Assembly (NCBI GenBank): GCA_934436245.1
Contig: CAKSAM010000021.1
Location: forward strand, 1 to 44,254
Source: an uncultured Acetatifactor sp.
GTDB lineage: Bacteria > Bacillota > Clostridia > Lachnospirales > Lachnospiraceae
Length of the DNA: 44,254 nt
Direction: 5' to 3'
In this document: positions 23,435 to 32,490 of the stretch, piece after piece
How the letters are laid out: every line of letters begins with the position of its first letter
How positions within the stretch are numbered: the stretch's first letter is position 1
Notes under the pieces: generated by a model
Seen by the model: only the letters and a program-made list of their open reading frames with translations
What the model was told of the DNA's origin: nothing
The model's database searches: none
Position numbers and translations under genes: made by a program

Positions 23435-25648
23435 TCATTGATCCACCAGTCGGAAATTAATGGTTCGCATAAAGCGGTCACAGTCTTCCACTTCGATCCG
23501 TACCGGCATTCCCAGTTTAAAGCAACGTCCGGTAGCTTCTCCCACCATCTCACAGGCTGCCTCATTGTAGTGGTAATAGTCGCCCGGGATCGTGGAAATA
23601 TGGATCAGACCTTCCACGGTATTGGGCAGTTCCACATATAAGCCCCAGCCGGTGACACCGGAGATCACACCCTCGTATTCCTCTCCGATGTGTTGTTCCA
23701 TATATTCTACCTTCTTCAGCTTATCCGTCTCCCGTTCTGCCTCATCGGCACGGCGCTCCATCTCGGAAGAATGCTTAGCCACCTCCGGCAGAATATCCCG
23801 GTAGTGCTCCACTCTCTCTTCCTTCAGGCGTCCACGCAGCTGCTCCTTAATAATCCTGTGGATCTGCAGATCCGGGTATCTGCGGATCGGTGAAGTAAAA
23901 TGGCAGTAATACTGACATGCCAGTCCGAAATGTCCGGTGCATTCCGTGCTGTATTTCGCCTGCTTCATGCTCCGCAGGGTCAGTCTGGCGATCATAGGCT
24001 CTTCGGGGGTTCCCTCGATCTTCTGTAACAGCTTCTGGATCTCCTTGGGGTGGATCTCCTCCGTGGAAACCTTGCTGTTCTTCCGCCCCAGTGCCTTCAT
24101 GTAATAGCCATAATTGCTGATGAACGTGGACAGCTTCTGGATCCGCTCCGGATCCGGTACATCATGGACACGGTAGACGAAGGGCAGCTCCTGCCAGTAA
24201 AAATGCTGTGCCACTGTCTCATTCGCTGCGAGCATGAAATCCTCGATCAGCATAGTAGCCACGTTCCTCTCATAAGGCTTAATATCCAGTGGATGTCCTT
24301 CCCTGTCAAGTAAAATCTTGCACTCCGGGAAATCGAAATCAATGGAGCCCCTCTTCTGTCTCTTCTTCCGCAGTTTGTCTGCGAGCTCAGCCATTTGTTG
24401 GAACATGGGAAGCAGTTCCCTGTACTGGGAATAGTCTGTTGCGGTTTCTGCGGTTTCTGCGGAGGTTCCGTCCGGCGCACCGGCATTATGCTCCACACAC
24501 TCCGGCTCCTCCAGCAGCTTTTTCACCACGGTATAAGACATTCTCTTATTGACCCGGATCACAGATTCGCAGATCTCATAGTCCACGATCTCGCCCTCTT
24601 CATCCACCTTCATCAGGCAGCTTAATGCCAGACGGTCCACACCTTCGTTCAGGGAACAGATACCGTTGCTCAGTGCATGGGGCAGCATGGGGATCACACG
24701 GTCTACCAGATAGACGCTGGTGCCGCGCTTTAATGCTTCTCTGTCCAATGCGGAATTCTCCTGCACGTAGTTCGTCACGTCTGCAATGTGTACTCCCAAG
24801 TGATAATATGTCCCGTCAAAGGATACACTGACAGCGTCATCCAGATCCTTGGCATCCTCTCCGTCGATGGTCACCATGGTCACATCCCGCAGATCCCTGC
24901 GGCCGGCACAGTCCGCCTCGGATACCTCCTGGGATACCCTCTCCACCTGGTTCATGAGCTTCTCGCCGAATTCCACAGGCAGATCAAAGCCCCGGACGAT
25001 AGACATGATGTCTACACCGGGATCGTTGATATGTCCCAGGATCTCCACGACTTTGCCCTCAGGACTCTTCGTATTGGTACCGTATCCGGTGATCTCCACT
25101 ACGACCTTATGTCCGGTCATGGCTCCCTTCGACCACTCCTTCGGCACGAAAATATCCTGTGCTATCTTCGTGTTATCCGGGATGACAAAGCCGAAATTAC
25201 TCTTGGACTGCTCATAGGTTCCCACCACCTGGGTCATTCCCCGGGCAATGATGCGGATCACCTGCGCTTCCTGGCGTTTTCCTGTCTTCGCAGGCAAAAG
25301 TGCCACTTCCACGGTATCCTTATGGAATGCTCCGCCCTGCTTGTCCTCCGGAATGAACAGATCCTCGTCCCTTCCTTCCACTTCCACAAATCCAAAGCCT
25401 TTGGCATTGCTGATAAAGGTTCCCGTCAGCACCTTACCGTTGGACTTCATATATTTCCCTTTTACGGTCAGGGTAAGCTTTCCTTCCGCTAATAGTTCCC
25501 GTAAGATCTCACGAAACTCTTCCCGGTCTTCTTTTGCGACCTGAAGAAACATTGCCAGTTCCTTTTCCTTCATCGGAACGTAAAAATCATCCTTCACCAG
25601 ATCACAGATTACTTTTTTTCTCTTCTCTCTGATTTCGTTATTACTCAT
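23435..25648 (-). CDS. rnr: Ribonuclease R
   Basis: 737 residues, typical of RNase R. 3'-to-5' exoribonuclease that degrades structured RNA and tmRNA-tagged messages. Domains in order: N-terminal helix-turn-helix and cold-shock OB folds (1-225), the RNB catalytic domain with IDGEDAKDLDDAVSV (metal-binding Asp cluster) and the SPIRRYPDLQIHR segment, and a C-terminal S1 domain (EYEGVISGVTGWGLYVELPNTVEGLIHIS). An extended Ala/Glu/Thr-rich insert lies near residue 400. GAGG lies shortly before the ATG at 25648. It sits between secG and smpB, as in many Firmicutes. Confidence 0.96.
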   Translation of the reverse strand: MSNNEIREKRKKVICDLVKDDFYVPMKEKELAMFLQVAKEDREEFREILRELLAEGKLTLTVKGKYMKSNGKVLTGTFISNAKGFGFVEVEGRDEDLFIPEDKQGGAFHKDTVEVALLPAKTGKRQEAQVIRIIARGMTQVVGTYEQSKSNFGFVIPDNTKIAQDIFVPKEWSKGAMTGHKVVVEITGYGTNTKSPEGKVVEILGHINDPGVDIMSIVRGFDLPVEFGEKLMNQVERVSQEVSEADCAGRRDLRDVTMVTIDGEDAKDLDDAVSVSFDGTYYHLGVHIADVTNYVQENSALDREALKRGTSVYLVDRVIPMLPHALSNGICSLNEGVDRLALSCLMKVDEEGEIVDYEICESVIRVNKRMSYTVVKKLLEEPECVEHNAGAPDGTSAETAETATDYSQYRELLPMFQQMAELADKLRKKRQKRGSIDFDFPECKILLDREGHPLDIKPYERNVATMLIEDFMLAANETVAQHFYWQELPFVYRVHDVPDPERIQKLSTFISNYGYYMKALGRKNSKVSTEEIHPKEIQKLLQKIEGTPEEPMIARLTLRSMKQAKYSTECTGHFGLACQYYCHFTSPIRRYPDLQIHRIIKEQLRGRLKEERVEHYRDILPEVAKHSSEMERRADEAERETDKLKKVEYMEQHIGEEYEGVISGVTGWGLYVELPNTVEGLIHISTIPGDYYHYNEAACEMVGEATGRCFKLGMPVRIEVEDCDRFMRTINFRLVDQ

Positions 25649-25670
25649 GTAACCTCTCTCAATATAAAAA

Positions 25671-25793
25671 AGGATCTCGCTTGCGAGATTCTCCGCCTGC
25701 GGCGGGTCGCTTTTGCGACATATTTCATAACCGCCGCAGTGCGATCCCTTCGAAGCGTTATTTATTCATAGGAAAAAATTTCCTATGAATAAA
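25671..25793. repeat. Cluster of four hairpins between secG and rnr
   Basis: ATCTCGC/GCGAGAT (25674-25689), CCGCC/GGCGG (25693-25705), GTCGC/GCGAC (25706-25719), and a 15-bp perfect stem TTTATTCATAGGAAA/TTTCCTATGAATAAA (25761-25793). GGATC near 25672 can also pair with GATCC near 25743, enclosing the first three. It is a compact branched structure of unknown role. Confidence 0.6.
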
Positions 25794-25797
25794 CAAA

Positions 25798-25828
25798 ACA
25801 CTCTTGTATGCCCTGCACACAAGAGTGT
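25798..25828 (-). terminator. Terminator after secG
   Basis: ACACTCTTGT (25798-25807) pairs with ACAAGAGTGT (25819-25828); the minus strand continues TTTTGTTT. Confidence 0.75.
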
Positions 25829-25843
25829 CATCCTTCGTAATGA

Positions 25844-26083
25844 TTAAAATACGTTCAGATTCAGTACGACTGCAAGTAACATGAAGAATACTGCAAGGAT
25901 CTTCGTGATCTTCACCAGCATACCTTCCATGGAACGTCCTTTATTCCTGCCCCAGTAGGTCTCAGCAGCGCCGCTGATGGAACCCAGTCCTGCGGATTTA
26001 CCTTCCTGCATCAATACTAACACTGTCAGTGCTACACATACCAATATAAAAATTATGTTAATTACGATTCTTAATGCTTCCAT
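25844..26083 (-). CDS. secG: Preprotein translocase subunit SecG
   Basis: 79 residues, two transmembrane helices (about 5-25 and 55-77) joined by a loop with MQEGKSAGLGSISGAAETYWGRNKG, the SecG hallmark. Auxiliary part of the SecYEG protein channel. A promoter with TTGCAA and TAATAT lies just upstream and GGAGG precedes the ATG. First gene of the secG-rnr-smpB-ssrA block. Confidence 0.95.
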   Translation of the reverse strand: MEALRIVINIIFILVCVALTVLVLMQEGKSAGLGSISGAAETYWGRNKGRSMEGMLVKITKILAVFFMLLAVVLNLNVF

Positions 26084-26112
26084 TTCACACCTCCTAATGT
26101 CAAGCAGATTTT

Positions 26113-26141
26113 ATATTACCATATTTTGTACACAATTGCAA
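26113..26141 (-). promoter_or_regulatory. Promoter of secG
   Basis: Minus strand TTGCAA (26136-26141), 17-bp spacer, TAATAT (26113-26118), about 30 bp upstream of the secG start. Confidence 0.65.
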
Positions 26142-26176
26142 CAACATTTTACAAGACAGTACCGAAAAGGCGGCAC

Positions 26177-26218
26177 AAAAAAGAACCCCCGGAAATCTTT
26201 ACGATCTCACGGGGATCC
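26177..26218 (-). terminator. Terminator after the oligopeptide-binding protein gene
   Basis: GAACCCCCG (26183-26191) pairs with CGGGGATCC (26210-26218) with small mismatches; six T follow on the minus strand (26177-26182). Confidence 0.75.
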
Positions 26219-26252
26219 TTTGTTTTTTATTCTGAATGATCAGATCCACAGA

Positions 26253-27929
26253 TTACTCTGCGATGTCACCATACATGAAGTACCAGAAACCATAAGCGGA
26301 ATGCCAGATACCGGTGATCTTCTCGCTCTGCAGCCAGAAGTCATTGTAGTAAGCAACAGGGATGCATCCTACCTGCTCCATCATAACATCCTCAGCCTGA
26401 TGAAGAGCTGCAGAACGCTCAGCGGTATCCATGGTGGAAGCTGCCTTCTCCATAGCTGCATCGAAATCAGCGTTGGAGAACTTACCATCGTTGTTACCGT
26501 TGCCGGTACAGAACAGGTCTAACATATTGGAAGGATCACTGTAGTCTCCTACCCAACCGTTACGTGCTACCATGTACTCACCGTTACGACGCATCGGTGT
26601 GAAGCTAGACCACTCAACGATATTTACTTCTACGTTAAGACCAAGCTCACCCCATGCCTGCTGTAAGTACTCAGCAACAACCTTGTGGTAGCCTGCATCG
26701 TTGGTAGTATAGGTGATGGTAGGAAGTCCTTCACCATTGGGGTAGCCTGCATCAGCTAAGAGCTGCTTAGCTTCCTCAAGGTTAGCATCAAAATCATCGG
26801 AGATGTAGGTCTGTCCACCGTTCGCATTTGCCTTGAAGGAGCTGCCGTCGGTATCTACCCAGCCCTCACCTACGAGGTTGTATGCGGGAGAGTAGGTTCC
26901 CTGCATCAGGGTATTTGCTACATAATCACGATCAATTGCCAGGCTCAGAGCCTTACGTACCTTTACATCTGCGAATGCAGGATCTTCCAGGTTCAGGGAC
27001 AGATAGTAAGTTCCCAGATTAGGCTCTACATGGAACTCAGGGTTACCCTGTAAGCTGGGGATCTCCTGGGTAGGAACATCCTTGATAAACAGTACATCGC
27101 CGGACTGGAATGCAGTATAAGCTGCGTTGGAATCCTCCATCAGTACGAACTTGATGCTGCCAAGCTTGATTGCATCAGCGTTCCAGTAGTTAGGGTTCTT
27201 GGACATGATGATGTGAGAACCGGGTACCCACTCAGTAATGTTGAAAGGTCCGTTGGAAATATAGGTCTCAGCTGCGGTAGCCCATGCATCACCGTTAGCC
27301 TCTACGGTTGCCTGCTGAACAGGGCTCAGGGTAGCGAATGCTGCCAGAGACTCAAAGTAAGGGCAGGGATTGGAAAGCTCTACAACGAAGGTCTTAGCAT
27401 CGGGAGCAGATACTGCCAGAGCATCCAGATCACCGGCCTGTGCCTCGTCAAAGCCCTTAACCATACCCAGAACAGTCTCAGCATAAGGAGCTGCTACTGC
27501 GGGATCGCATACACGCTTCCAGCTGTATACGAAATCGTCTGCGGTCAGATCACTGCCGTCAGACCACTTTAATCCATCACGAAGATGGAAGGTCCAGGTA
27601 AGACCATCTTCAGATACTTCCCAGGTCTCAGCCTGTCCGGGAGCGATCTTACCATCCTGGTCTACGGTCAGAAGACACTCAAAAGAGTGAAGCAGCATAT
27701 TACCGCCATCTACTGCACTGTTCAGTGCGGGATCGATGGTCTCGGGATCGGGACCGATCTGAACGGTAAGCTGTTTACCTTCAGTACTAACTTCGGTTGC
27801 TGCTGCATCGGTCTTGGTGCTGTCAGAAGCACTGCCGGTTGCAGAAGAACCATTGTTGCTGCTGCCGCATGCTGCCAGAGAACCTACCAGCATTGCTGCG
27901 GTGAGCAGCATAGCTAACTTCTTTTTCAT
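26253..27929 (-). CDS. oppA: Oligopeptide ABC transporter substrate-binding lipoprotein
   Basis: 558 residues. Captures peptides outside the membrane for the OppBCDF channel. Lipobox SLAA-Cys21, a Ser/Thr linker, then the SBP_bac_5 fold with GPDPETIDPALNSAVDG and the family segment ADDFVYSWKRVCDP. The start at 27929 (MKKKLAMLL) has GGAGG 8 nt upstream; the frame continues to 27965 but without a site. Codon use is highly biased, as in abundantly expressed genes. Last gene of the opp cluster with its own palindrome-controlled promoter, so it can be made in excess over the permease. Confidence 0.93.
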   Translation of the reverse strand: MKKKLAMLLTAAMLVGSLAACGSSNNGSSATGSASDSTKTDAAATEVSTEGKQLTVQIGPDPETIDPALNSAVDGGNMLLHSFECLLTVDQDGKIAPGQAETWEVSEDGLTWTFHLRDGLKWSDGSDLTADDFVYSWKRVCDPAVAAPYAETVLGMVKGFDEAQAGDLDALAVSAPDAKTFVVELSNPCPYFESLAAFATLSPVQQATVEANGDAWATAAETYISNGPFNITEWVPGSHIIMSKNPNYWNADAIKLGSIKFVLMEDSNAAYTAFQSGDVLFIKDVPTQEIPSLQGNPEFHVEPNLGTYYLSLNLEDPAFADVKVRKALSLAIDRDYVANTLMQGTYSPAYNLVGEGWVDTDGSSFKANANGGQTYISDDFDANLEEAKQLLADAGYPNGEGLPTITYTTNDAGYHKVVAEYLQQAWGELGLNVEVNIVEWSSFTPMRRNGEYMVARNGWVGDYSDPSNMLDLFCTGNGNNDGKFSNADFDAAMEKAASTMDTAERSAALHQAEDVMMEQVGCIPVAYYNDFWLQSEKITGIWHSAYGFWYFMYGDIAE

Positions 27930-27985
27930 AAAGTCATCCTCCTCTTTCTTTTCATACGAAAGCACTATGCTTTGTATAACTTTAT

Positions 27986-28014
27986 ATTAAACAGCTAAAT
28001 TACTTAGCTGTCAA
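27986..28014 (-). promoter_or_regulatory. oppA promoter containing an operator-like palindrome
   Basis: Minus strand TTGACA (28009-28014), 17-bp spacer, TTTAAT (27986-27991). The spacer is filled by the inverted repeat ACAGCTAA/TTAGCTGT (27991-27998 and 28004-28011). A repressor bound there would block polymerase directly. As RNA, the same repeat could also form an attenuating hairpin after oppF. Confidence 0.6.
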
Positions 28015-28023
28015 TACCTAATT

Positions 28024-29016
28024 TCAGGCATTGATCTTCTCCACATGGTGGCATGCCACGTAATGACCCTTTTCCACTTCTCTCCATTCGGGTTCCTTCT
28101 GTGCACAGCACTCATCCGCATAAGGACATCTGGTGCGGAAACGACATCCGGTAGGAGGATTTAAGGGGCTGGGTACATCTCCCTGCAGAACAATACGTTT
28201 GCTTGCTCTTGCCTTGATGGGATCTGCAATGGGAATCGCAGAGATCAGGCTCTTGGTATAAGGATGCAGGCTTCGTGCTACCAGCTCGTAGCTGTCTGCC
28301 AGCTCTACCATTTTGCCCAGATACATAACGCCGATACGGTCGGAGATATGTTTTACGACAGAGAGGTCATGGGCAATAAACAGATAGGTCAGTCCCATCT
28401 GCTCCTGCAGCTCCTCGAACATATTCACCACCTGTGCCTGGATCGATACATCCAGTGCGGAGATCGGCTCATCGCAGACGATGAACTGAGGATTTACTGC
28501 CAGTGCTCTCGCAATGCCGACACGCTGACGCTGTCCACCGGAGAATTCATGAGGATATCTGTTCGCATGCTCAGAGTTCAATCCTACTCTCTCCAGCATG
28601 GAGATGATCATGTCATGACGTTCCCTTTTATTGGCAGCCAGCTTATGGATGTCGATGGCTTCCCCTACGATATCGCCTACGGTCATTCGAGGATCCAGAC
28701 TTGCATAAGGATCCTGGAATACCATCTGCATCTTCTGACGGTAAGGCAGCATATCCACCTTTACTTTATTTTCAACGTCCAGGATCACATTGCCGTCAAA
28801 TGTGATCTTGCCACCGGTGGGCTCGTATAATCGTAAGATGGATCGTCCGGTAGTGGTCTTACCACAGCCGCTCTCTCCTACCAGTCCGAGAGTCTCACCT
28901 TTATTCACAAAAAAGCTGACATCATCCACGGCCTTCACGAACTTACGGTTCTTGCCCATGCCGCCTGCGGGGAAGTACTGCTTTAAATGTTCTACCTGAA
29001 GTAACTTATCACTCAT
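28024..29016 (-). CDS. oppF: Oligopeptide ABC transporter ATPase OppF
   Basis: 330 residues. One of the two ATPase subunits powering peptide uptake. Walker [10 protein letters not shown], signature [14 protein letters not shown], Walker [13 protein letters not shown] and switch His in IAHDLSVV are intact. The C-terminal oligopeptide extension ends with a Cys cluster ([14 protein letters not shown]) that in this family binds an iron-sulfur cluster or zinc. Overlaps the end of oppD by 8 bp; GGAGG precedes the ATG. Confidence 0.94.
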   Translation of the reverse strand: MSDKLLQVEHLKQYFPAGGMGKNRKFVKAVDDVSFFVNKGETLGLVGESGCGKTTTGRSILRLYEPTGGKITFDGNVILDVENKVKVDMLPYRQKMQMVFQDPYASLDPRMTVGDIVGEAIDIHKLAANKRERHDMIISMLERVGLNSEHANRYPHEFSGGQRQRVGIARALAVNPQFIVCDEPISALDVSIQAQVVNMFEELQEQMGLTYLFIAHDLSVVKHISDRIGVMYLGKMVELADSYELVARSLHPYTKSLISAIPIADPIKARASKRIVLQGDVPSPLNPPTGCRFRTRCPYADECCAQKEPEWREVEKGHYVACHHVEKINA

Positions 29017-30013
29017 TGGTATTTCCTCCCTCCATACAGACTTTCTGGTTCATAAAGCAATGTGCGTAATGCGTCTCGCTGAAATCCGTCCTGGGAGGAT
29101 TCTCTCTCAGACAGATCTTCATGCAGTTCTTACAGCGAGGTGCGAATGCGCATCCTTCAGGAGGATTCAGAAGATCCACCGGGTTACCCTCGATGGGGAT
29201 CAGCTTCTCATGCTTCGTGCTGTCCAGACGGGGGATACTTTCCAGCAGACCCTTGGTATATTCATGCTTCGGGTTGTAGAAGATCTCGTCACAGGTACCA
29301 GTCTCCACGATACGTCCTGCATACATGACTGCAATGCGGTCACACATGCTCGCCACGATACCCAGGTCATGGGTGATCATGATGATCGCCATGCCCAGCT
29401 TGTCCTTCAGTTCCATCATCAGCTCCAGAATCTGTGCCTGAATGGTAACGTCCAGTGCGGTAGTGGGTTCATCGGCGATCAGAAGCTTCGGTTCACATGC
29501 CAGCGCGATCGCGATCATGACACGCTGTCTCATACCACCGGACAGCTCGTGGGGATACTGCTTCATACGCTTCTCCGGTTCATTGATACCTACCAGAGAC
29601 AAAAGCTCCACTGCTCTTGCATATGCCTTTTTCTTGTCCGCATCGGTATGCAGACGGATCACCTCCATGATCTGATTACCAATGGTATATACGGGATTTA
29701 AGCTGGTCAGAGGATCCTGGAAAATAATGGATACCTCTTTACCACGCATTTTGGAAAAATCTTTTTCGGTCATTTTCTCCACTTCATGTCCATTGAAGTG
29801 AAGCTCTCCGCCGATCAGCTTACCGGGATAAGCGGTCAGTCCCATCAGACTGTATGCGGTTACGGATTTACCGGAACCACTCTCTCCTACGATGCCCAGT
29901 ACTTCTCCTTCCTTCAGGTGAATGGAGACATCGTTCAGTGCCTTTACTTCTCCGGCAGGAGTAAAGAAAGAGAGACGTTCATGCTGTATATCTACCAGAT
30001 AATTGTTATCCAT
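29009..30013 (-). CDS. oppD: Oligopeptide ABC transporter ATPase OppD
   Basis: 334 residues. Companion ATPase of OppF. Walker A GESGSGKSV, signature SGGMRQRVMIAIAL, Walker B LLIADEPTTALD and the switch His (THDLGIV) are visible; a Cys-rich tail (CAFAPRCKNCMKIC) matches the family. The ATG at 30013 (MDNNYLVDI) has AAGGAG 8 nt upstream, whereas the frame's first ATG at 30031 overlaps the oppC stop and has no site. Confidence 0.94.
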   Translation of the reverse strand: MDNNYLVDIQHERLSFFTPAGEVKALNDVSIHLKEGEVLGIVGESGSGKSVTAYSLMGLTAYPGKLIGGELHFNGHEVEKMTEKDFSKMRGKEVSIIFQDPLTSLNPVYTIGNQIMEVIRLHTDADKKKAYARAVELLSLVGINEPEKRMKQYPHELSGGMRQRVMIAIALACEPKLLIADEPTTALDVTIQAQILELMMELKDKLGMAIIMITHDLGIVASMCDRIAVMYAGRIVETGTCDEIFYNPKHEYTKGLLESIPRLDSTKHEKLIPIEGNPVDLLNPPEGCAFAPRCKNCMKICLRENPPRTDFSETHYAHCFMNQKVCMEGGNTNE

Positions 30014-30030
30014 CTTCACTACTCCTTCCA

Positions 30031-31080
30031 TTAATTCTTAAGCTTCGGGTCAAATGCGTCACGAAGTCCGTCACCAAACAGGTTAAAGCTTAAGATGATC
30101 AGACTGATCAGCAGACAGGGTGCAAACAGCAGGTACGGGAATGTGATCATACCGTTAATGGCATCACTTGCAAGGCTTCCCAGAGAAGGCAGGGGAACTG
30201 CCACACCCATACCTAAGAAGCTTAAATAGCTCTCGGTAAAAATAGAGGAAGGGATCTGCAGTGTGGTGGTAACGATCAGAGTACCGATACAGTTGGTCAG
30301 CAGATGCTTTTTAATGATACGGCCATCCTTGGCTCCCAGAGCCTTGGCTGCCATAACATAATCATTCTCCTTCAGGGTCAGGATCTGGCTTCGTACCATA
30401 CGTGCCATTCCTACCCAGTACAGCAATGCGAACACGATGAAGATACTGATCAGGTTAGAGCCTACAATCTGCATCCATCCAAATCCGGGAAGCTGTGCCA
30501 GATTCGCCAACGGATCCTTTAACGCAAAGGACAGCAGCACGATCAGCAGAAAATCCGGTATCGTATAGATAATATCCACAATACGCATGATGATCAGATC
30601 CACCCATCCACCGAAGAAGGCAGAGATGGAACCGATCAGGGAACCGATCACAAAAATGATGGCAGTAGCGATCAGACCAACCAGCAGGGAGATACGGCTT
30701 CCCATCATAACACGGATGGCATAATCACGACCCATTTTATCGGTACCGAGCACATGGGGGAATACCTTCTCTCCCGCATCCATACGCTCTATCTCTTTCT
30801 CGGAATACTGCATGGGATGCAGATTCTCGCTTCCTTTGATCTGTGTCTTGTAATCATAGGGATAAAATGCAGGCACGATAAAGGAAAAGATCATAACTAC
30901 AATAATAACGAAGAGGCTGACCATGGCAACCTTATTCTTACGAAGTCTGCGGAAGCCATCCTGCCAGAAGCCCACGCTCTCACGCATGATGACCTGGCTC
31001 TGCTTCTCTTCTTCGTTCGCCGGCATAAAATCTTCCGGTTTATATTTTACATGAAAGCTCATAGCATTCGGTTCTTTCAT
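30031..31080 (-). CDS. oppC: Oligopeptide ABC transporter permease OppC
   Basis: 349 residues. Membrane channel subunit with an N-terminal cytoplasmic part, then about six helices. The binding-protein-dependent permease EAA loop (MAAKALGAKDGRIIKKHLLTNC) is clear, which contacts the ATPases. GGAAGG precedes the ATG, 9 nt away. It follows oppB by 23 bp. Confidence 0.93.
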   Translation of the reverse strand: MKEPNAMSFHVKYKPEDFMPANEEEKQSQVIMRESVGFWQDGFRRLRKNKVAMVSLFVIIVVMIFSFIVPAFYPYDYKTQIKGSENLHPMQYSEKEIERMDAGEKVFPHVLGTDKMGRDYAIRVMMGSRISLLVGLIATAIIFVIGSLIGSISAFFGGWVDLIIMRIVDIIYTIPDFLLIVLLSFALKDPLANLAQLPGFGWMQIVGSNLISIFIVFALLYWVGMARMVRSQILTLKENDYVMAAKALGAKDGRIIKKHLLTNCIGTLIVTTTLQIPSSIFTESYLSFLGMGVAVPLPSLGSLASDAINGMITFPYLLFAPCLLISLIILSFNLFGDGLRDAFDPKLKN

Positions 31081-31103
31081 CGGTATCTTCCTTCCTGTTA
31101 ATC

Positions 31104-32021
31104 TTACTTCAACTTGATCCTGGGGTCGACGAGCTTATACACGATATCCACCAGCACATTCATGACAACCATCAGTGTTGCGAGGAAAATGGTGGTACCC
31201 ATGATCATGGTGTAGTCACGGTTAATGATCGAGCTGACAAATTCATTGCCCAGACCGGGGATCGTGAAAATCTTCTCTACTACGAAGCTTCCTGTCATAG
31301 TATAAGCCATCATAGGACCTACATAGGTGATAACGGGGAGCAGTGCATTTCTCAGTGCATGCTTGAACAGACGGAAGAAAGGCTTTACTCCCTTCGCCGT
31401 AGCGGTTCTCATATAATCCTGTCCCAGAACATCCAGCATGGAAGAACGCATCAGTCTCATAATATAAGCGGTGGGGTACAATGCCAGTGCGATCACGGGC
31501 ATCACATAATGCTTCCAGGTGCCGATTCCGTAGGTGGGCAGTATCTTTACCTTACTTCCCAGGAAATACAGAAGCAGGGTACATACAACGAAGCTGGGTA
31601 CCGCAATACCACAGGTAGAGATCACGGAGATCACGCTATCCAGTGCCTTGCCGCGATGGGTAGCTGCCAGACATCCCAGAGGGATACCTACCAACAGGGC
31701 TACGATAACGGAAATTCCACCTACTCTTGCAGATACAGGGAACTTGGATACTATGATAGAAGTAACAGTTCTTCCTCTCTGCTTCAGACTCTCTCCGAAA
31801 TCACCATGCAATGCATCAGTCATATAGGTCAGATACTGCTGGGACAACGGCTTGTCCAGACCATATTTTGCCTCCAAAGCTGCCTGTGCAGCGGGGCTTA
31901 CCGCTTTCTCCGAGAGGAACGGACCACCGGGGACCATATTCATCAGGAAAAAGGTGAGTGTTGCTACTGTAAAAATCGTGATCAGCGCCAGGCCGATACG
32001 TTTTGCAATATATTTAAGCAT
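31104..32021 (-). CDS. oppB: Oligopeptide ABC transporter permease OppB
   Basis: 305 residues, about six transmembrane helices beginning MLKYIAKRIGLALITIF, a typical OppB/DppB start, with the EAA loop YMRTATAKGVKPFFRLFKHALRNALLP. First gene of the opp operon (oppB-C-D-F-A). AAGGAG lies 8 nt before the ATG. A consensus promoter stands about 110 bp upstream, and its leader contains several palindromes. Confidence 0.93.
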   Translation of the reverse strand: MLKYIAKRIGLALITIFTVATLTFFLMNMVPGGPFLSEKAVSPAAQAALEAKYGLDKPLSQQYLTYMTDALHGDFGESLKQRGRTVTSIIVSKFPVSARVGGISVIVALLVGIPLGCLAATHRGKALDSVISVISTCGIAVPSFVVCTLLLYFLGSKVKILPTYGIGTWKHYVMPVIALALYPTAYIMRLMRSSMLDVLGQDYMRTATAKGVKPFFRLFKHALRNALLPVITYVGPMMAYTMTGSFVVEKIFTIPGLGNEFVSSIINRDYTMIMGTTIFLATLMVVMNVLVDIVYKLVDPRIKLK

Positions 32022-32054
32022 CTCTTCAACTCCTTGCTTTTCTTTTGCCTGCGG

Positions 32055-32104
32055 ACATACATAAAATACATTTTATGTATGTGTATACAAGTATACATGT
32101 ACAT
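32055..32104. repeat. Palindromes in the opp leader
   Basis: A perfect 13-bp inverted repeat ACATACATAAAAT/ATTTTATGTATGT (32055-32067 and 32070-32082), followed by GTATAC-AA-GTATAC (32083-32096) and ATGTACAT (32097-32104). All lie between the opp promoter and oppB, so they could be operator sites or a structured leader. Confidence 0.7.
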
Positions 32105-32140
32105 AAAGTGTATATTATTCTCCCGACAACGACTTTTGTT

Positions 32141-32169
32141 ATATTACAACACTTTTCTAAGACTGTCAA
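32141..32169 (-). promoter_or_regulatory. Promoter of the opp operon
   Basis: Minus strand TTGACA (32164-32169), 17-bp spacer, TAATAT (32141-32146). Transcription would start near 32134, giving a leader of about 110 nt before oppB. Confidence 0.75.
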
Positions 32170-32410
32170 CTGAAATACATATGAAGTATCTGGCAGTTCC
32201 TACCCTTTGGCTTTTATCCATATCATCTCTGCATGTACGCGTATCACGTACATATGTCTGTATATTTATAAAAATGATTTTCACTAAAACAGGTCATCAA
32301 TTTCATTTTATGTATATAGTGTATAATTCTAATTAAATAATGTATATTTAATCGTTTTACATTCTTCTAATATTCTTTCTCTCATGCATTTTTCCAATAT
32401 TTCTCATCAA
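32170..32410. other. A/T-rich intergenic stretch without a gene
   Basis: It lies between the opp promoter and the enolase terminator. It repeats TATGTATA/TGTATA-type words and has an imperfect palindrome ATGTACG/CGTACAT near 32233-32253, similar in composition to the opp leader palindromes. No open frame with a ribosome site is seen. Confidence 0.5.
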
Positions 32411-32446
32411 AACAGGAGAATCTCCTGCAAAAGAAATTCTCCTGTT
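32411..32446 (-). terminator. Terminator after enolase
   Basis: AACAGGAGAAT (32411-32421) pairs with ATTCTCCTGTT (32436-32446), an 11-bp stem about 45 bp after the eno stop codon. Confidence 0.7.
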
Positions 32447-32490
32447 ACGACATTTTTTAATTTTTGTATTCCTTATTATTGCGCAGCTCA

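Noticed and set aside
31359..32336. Plus-strand open frame of 325 codons
   Set aside because: Antisense to oppB and running over the opp promoter; composition Gln/His-rich as expected of a shadow.
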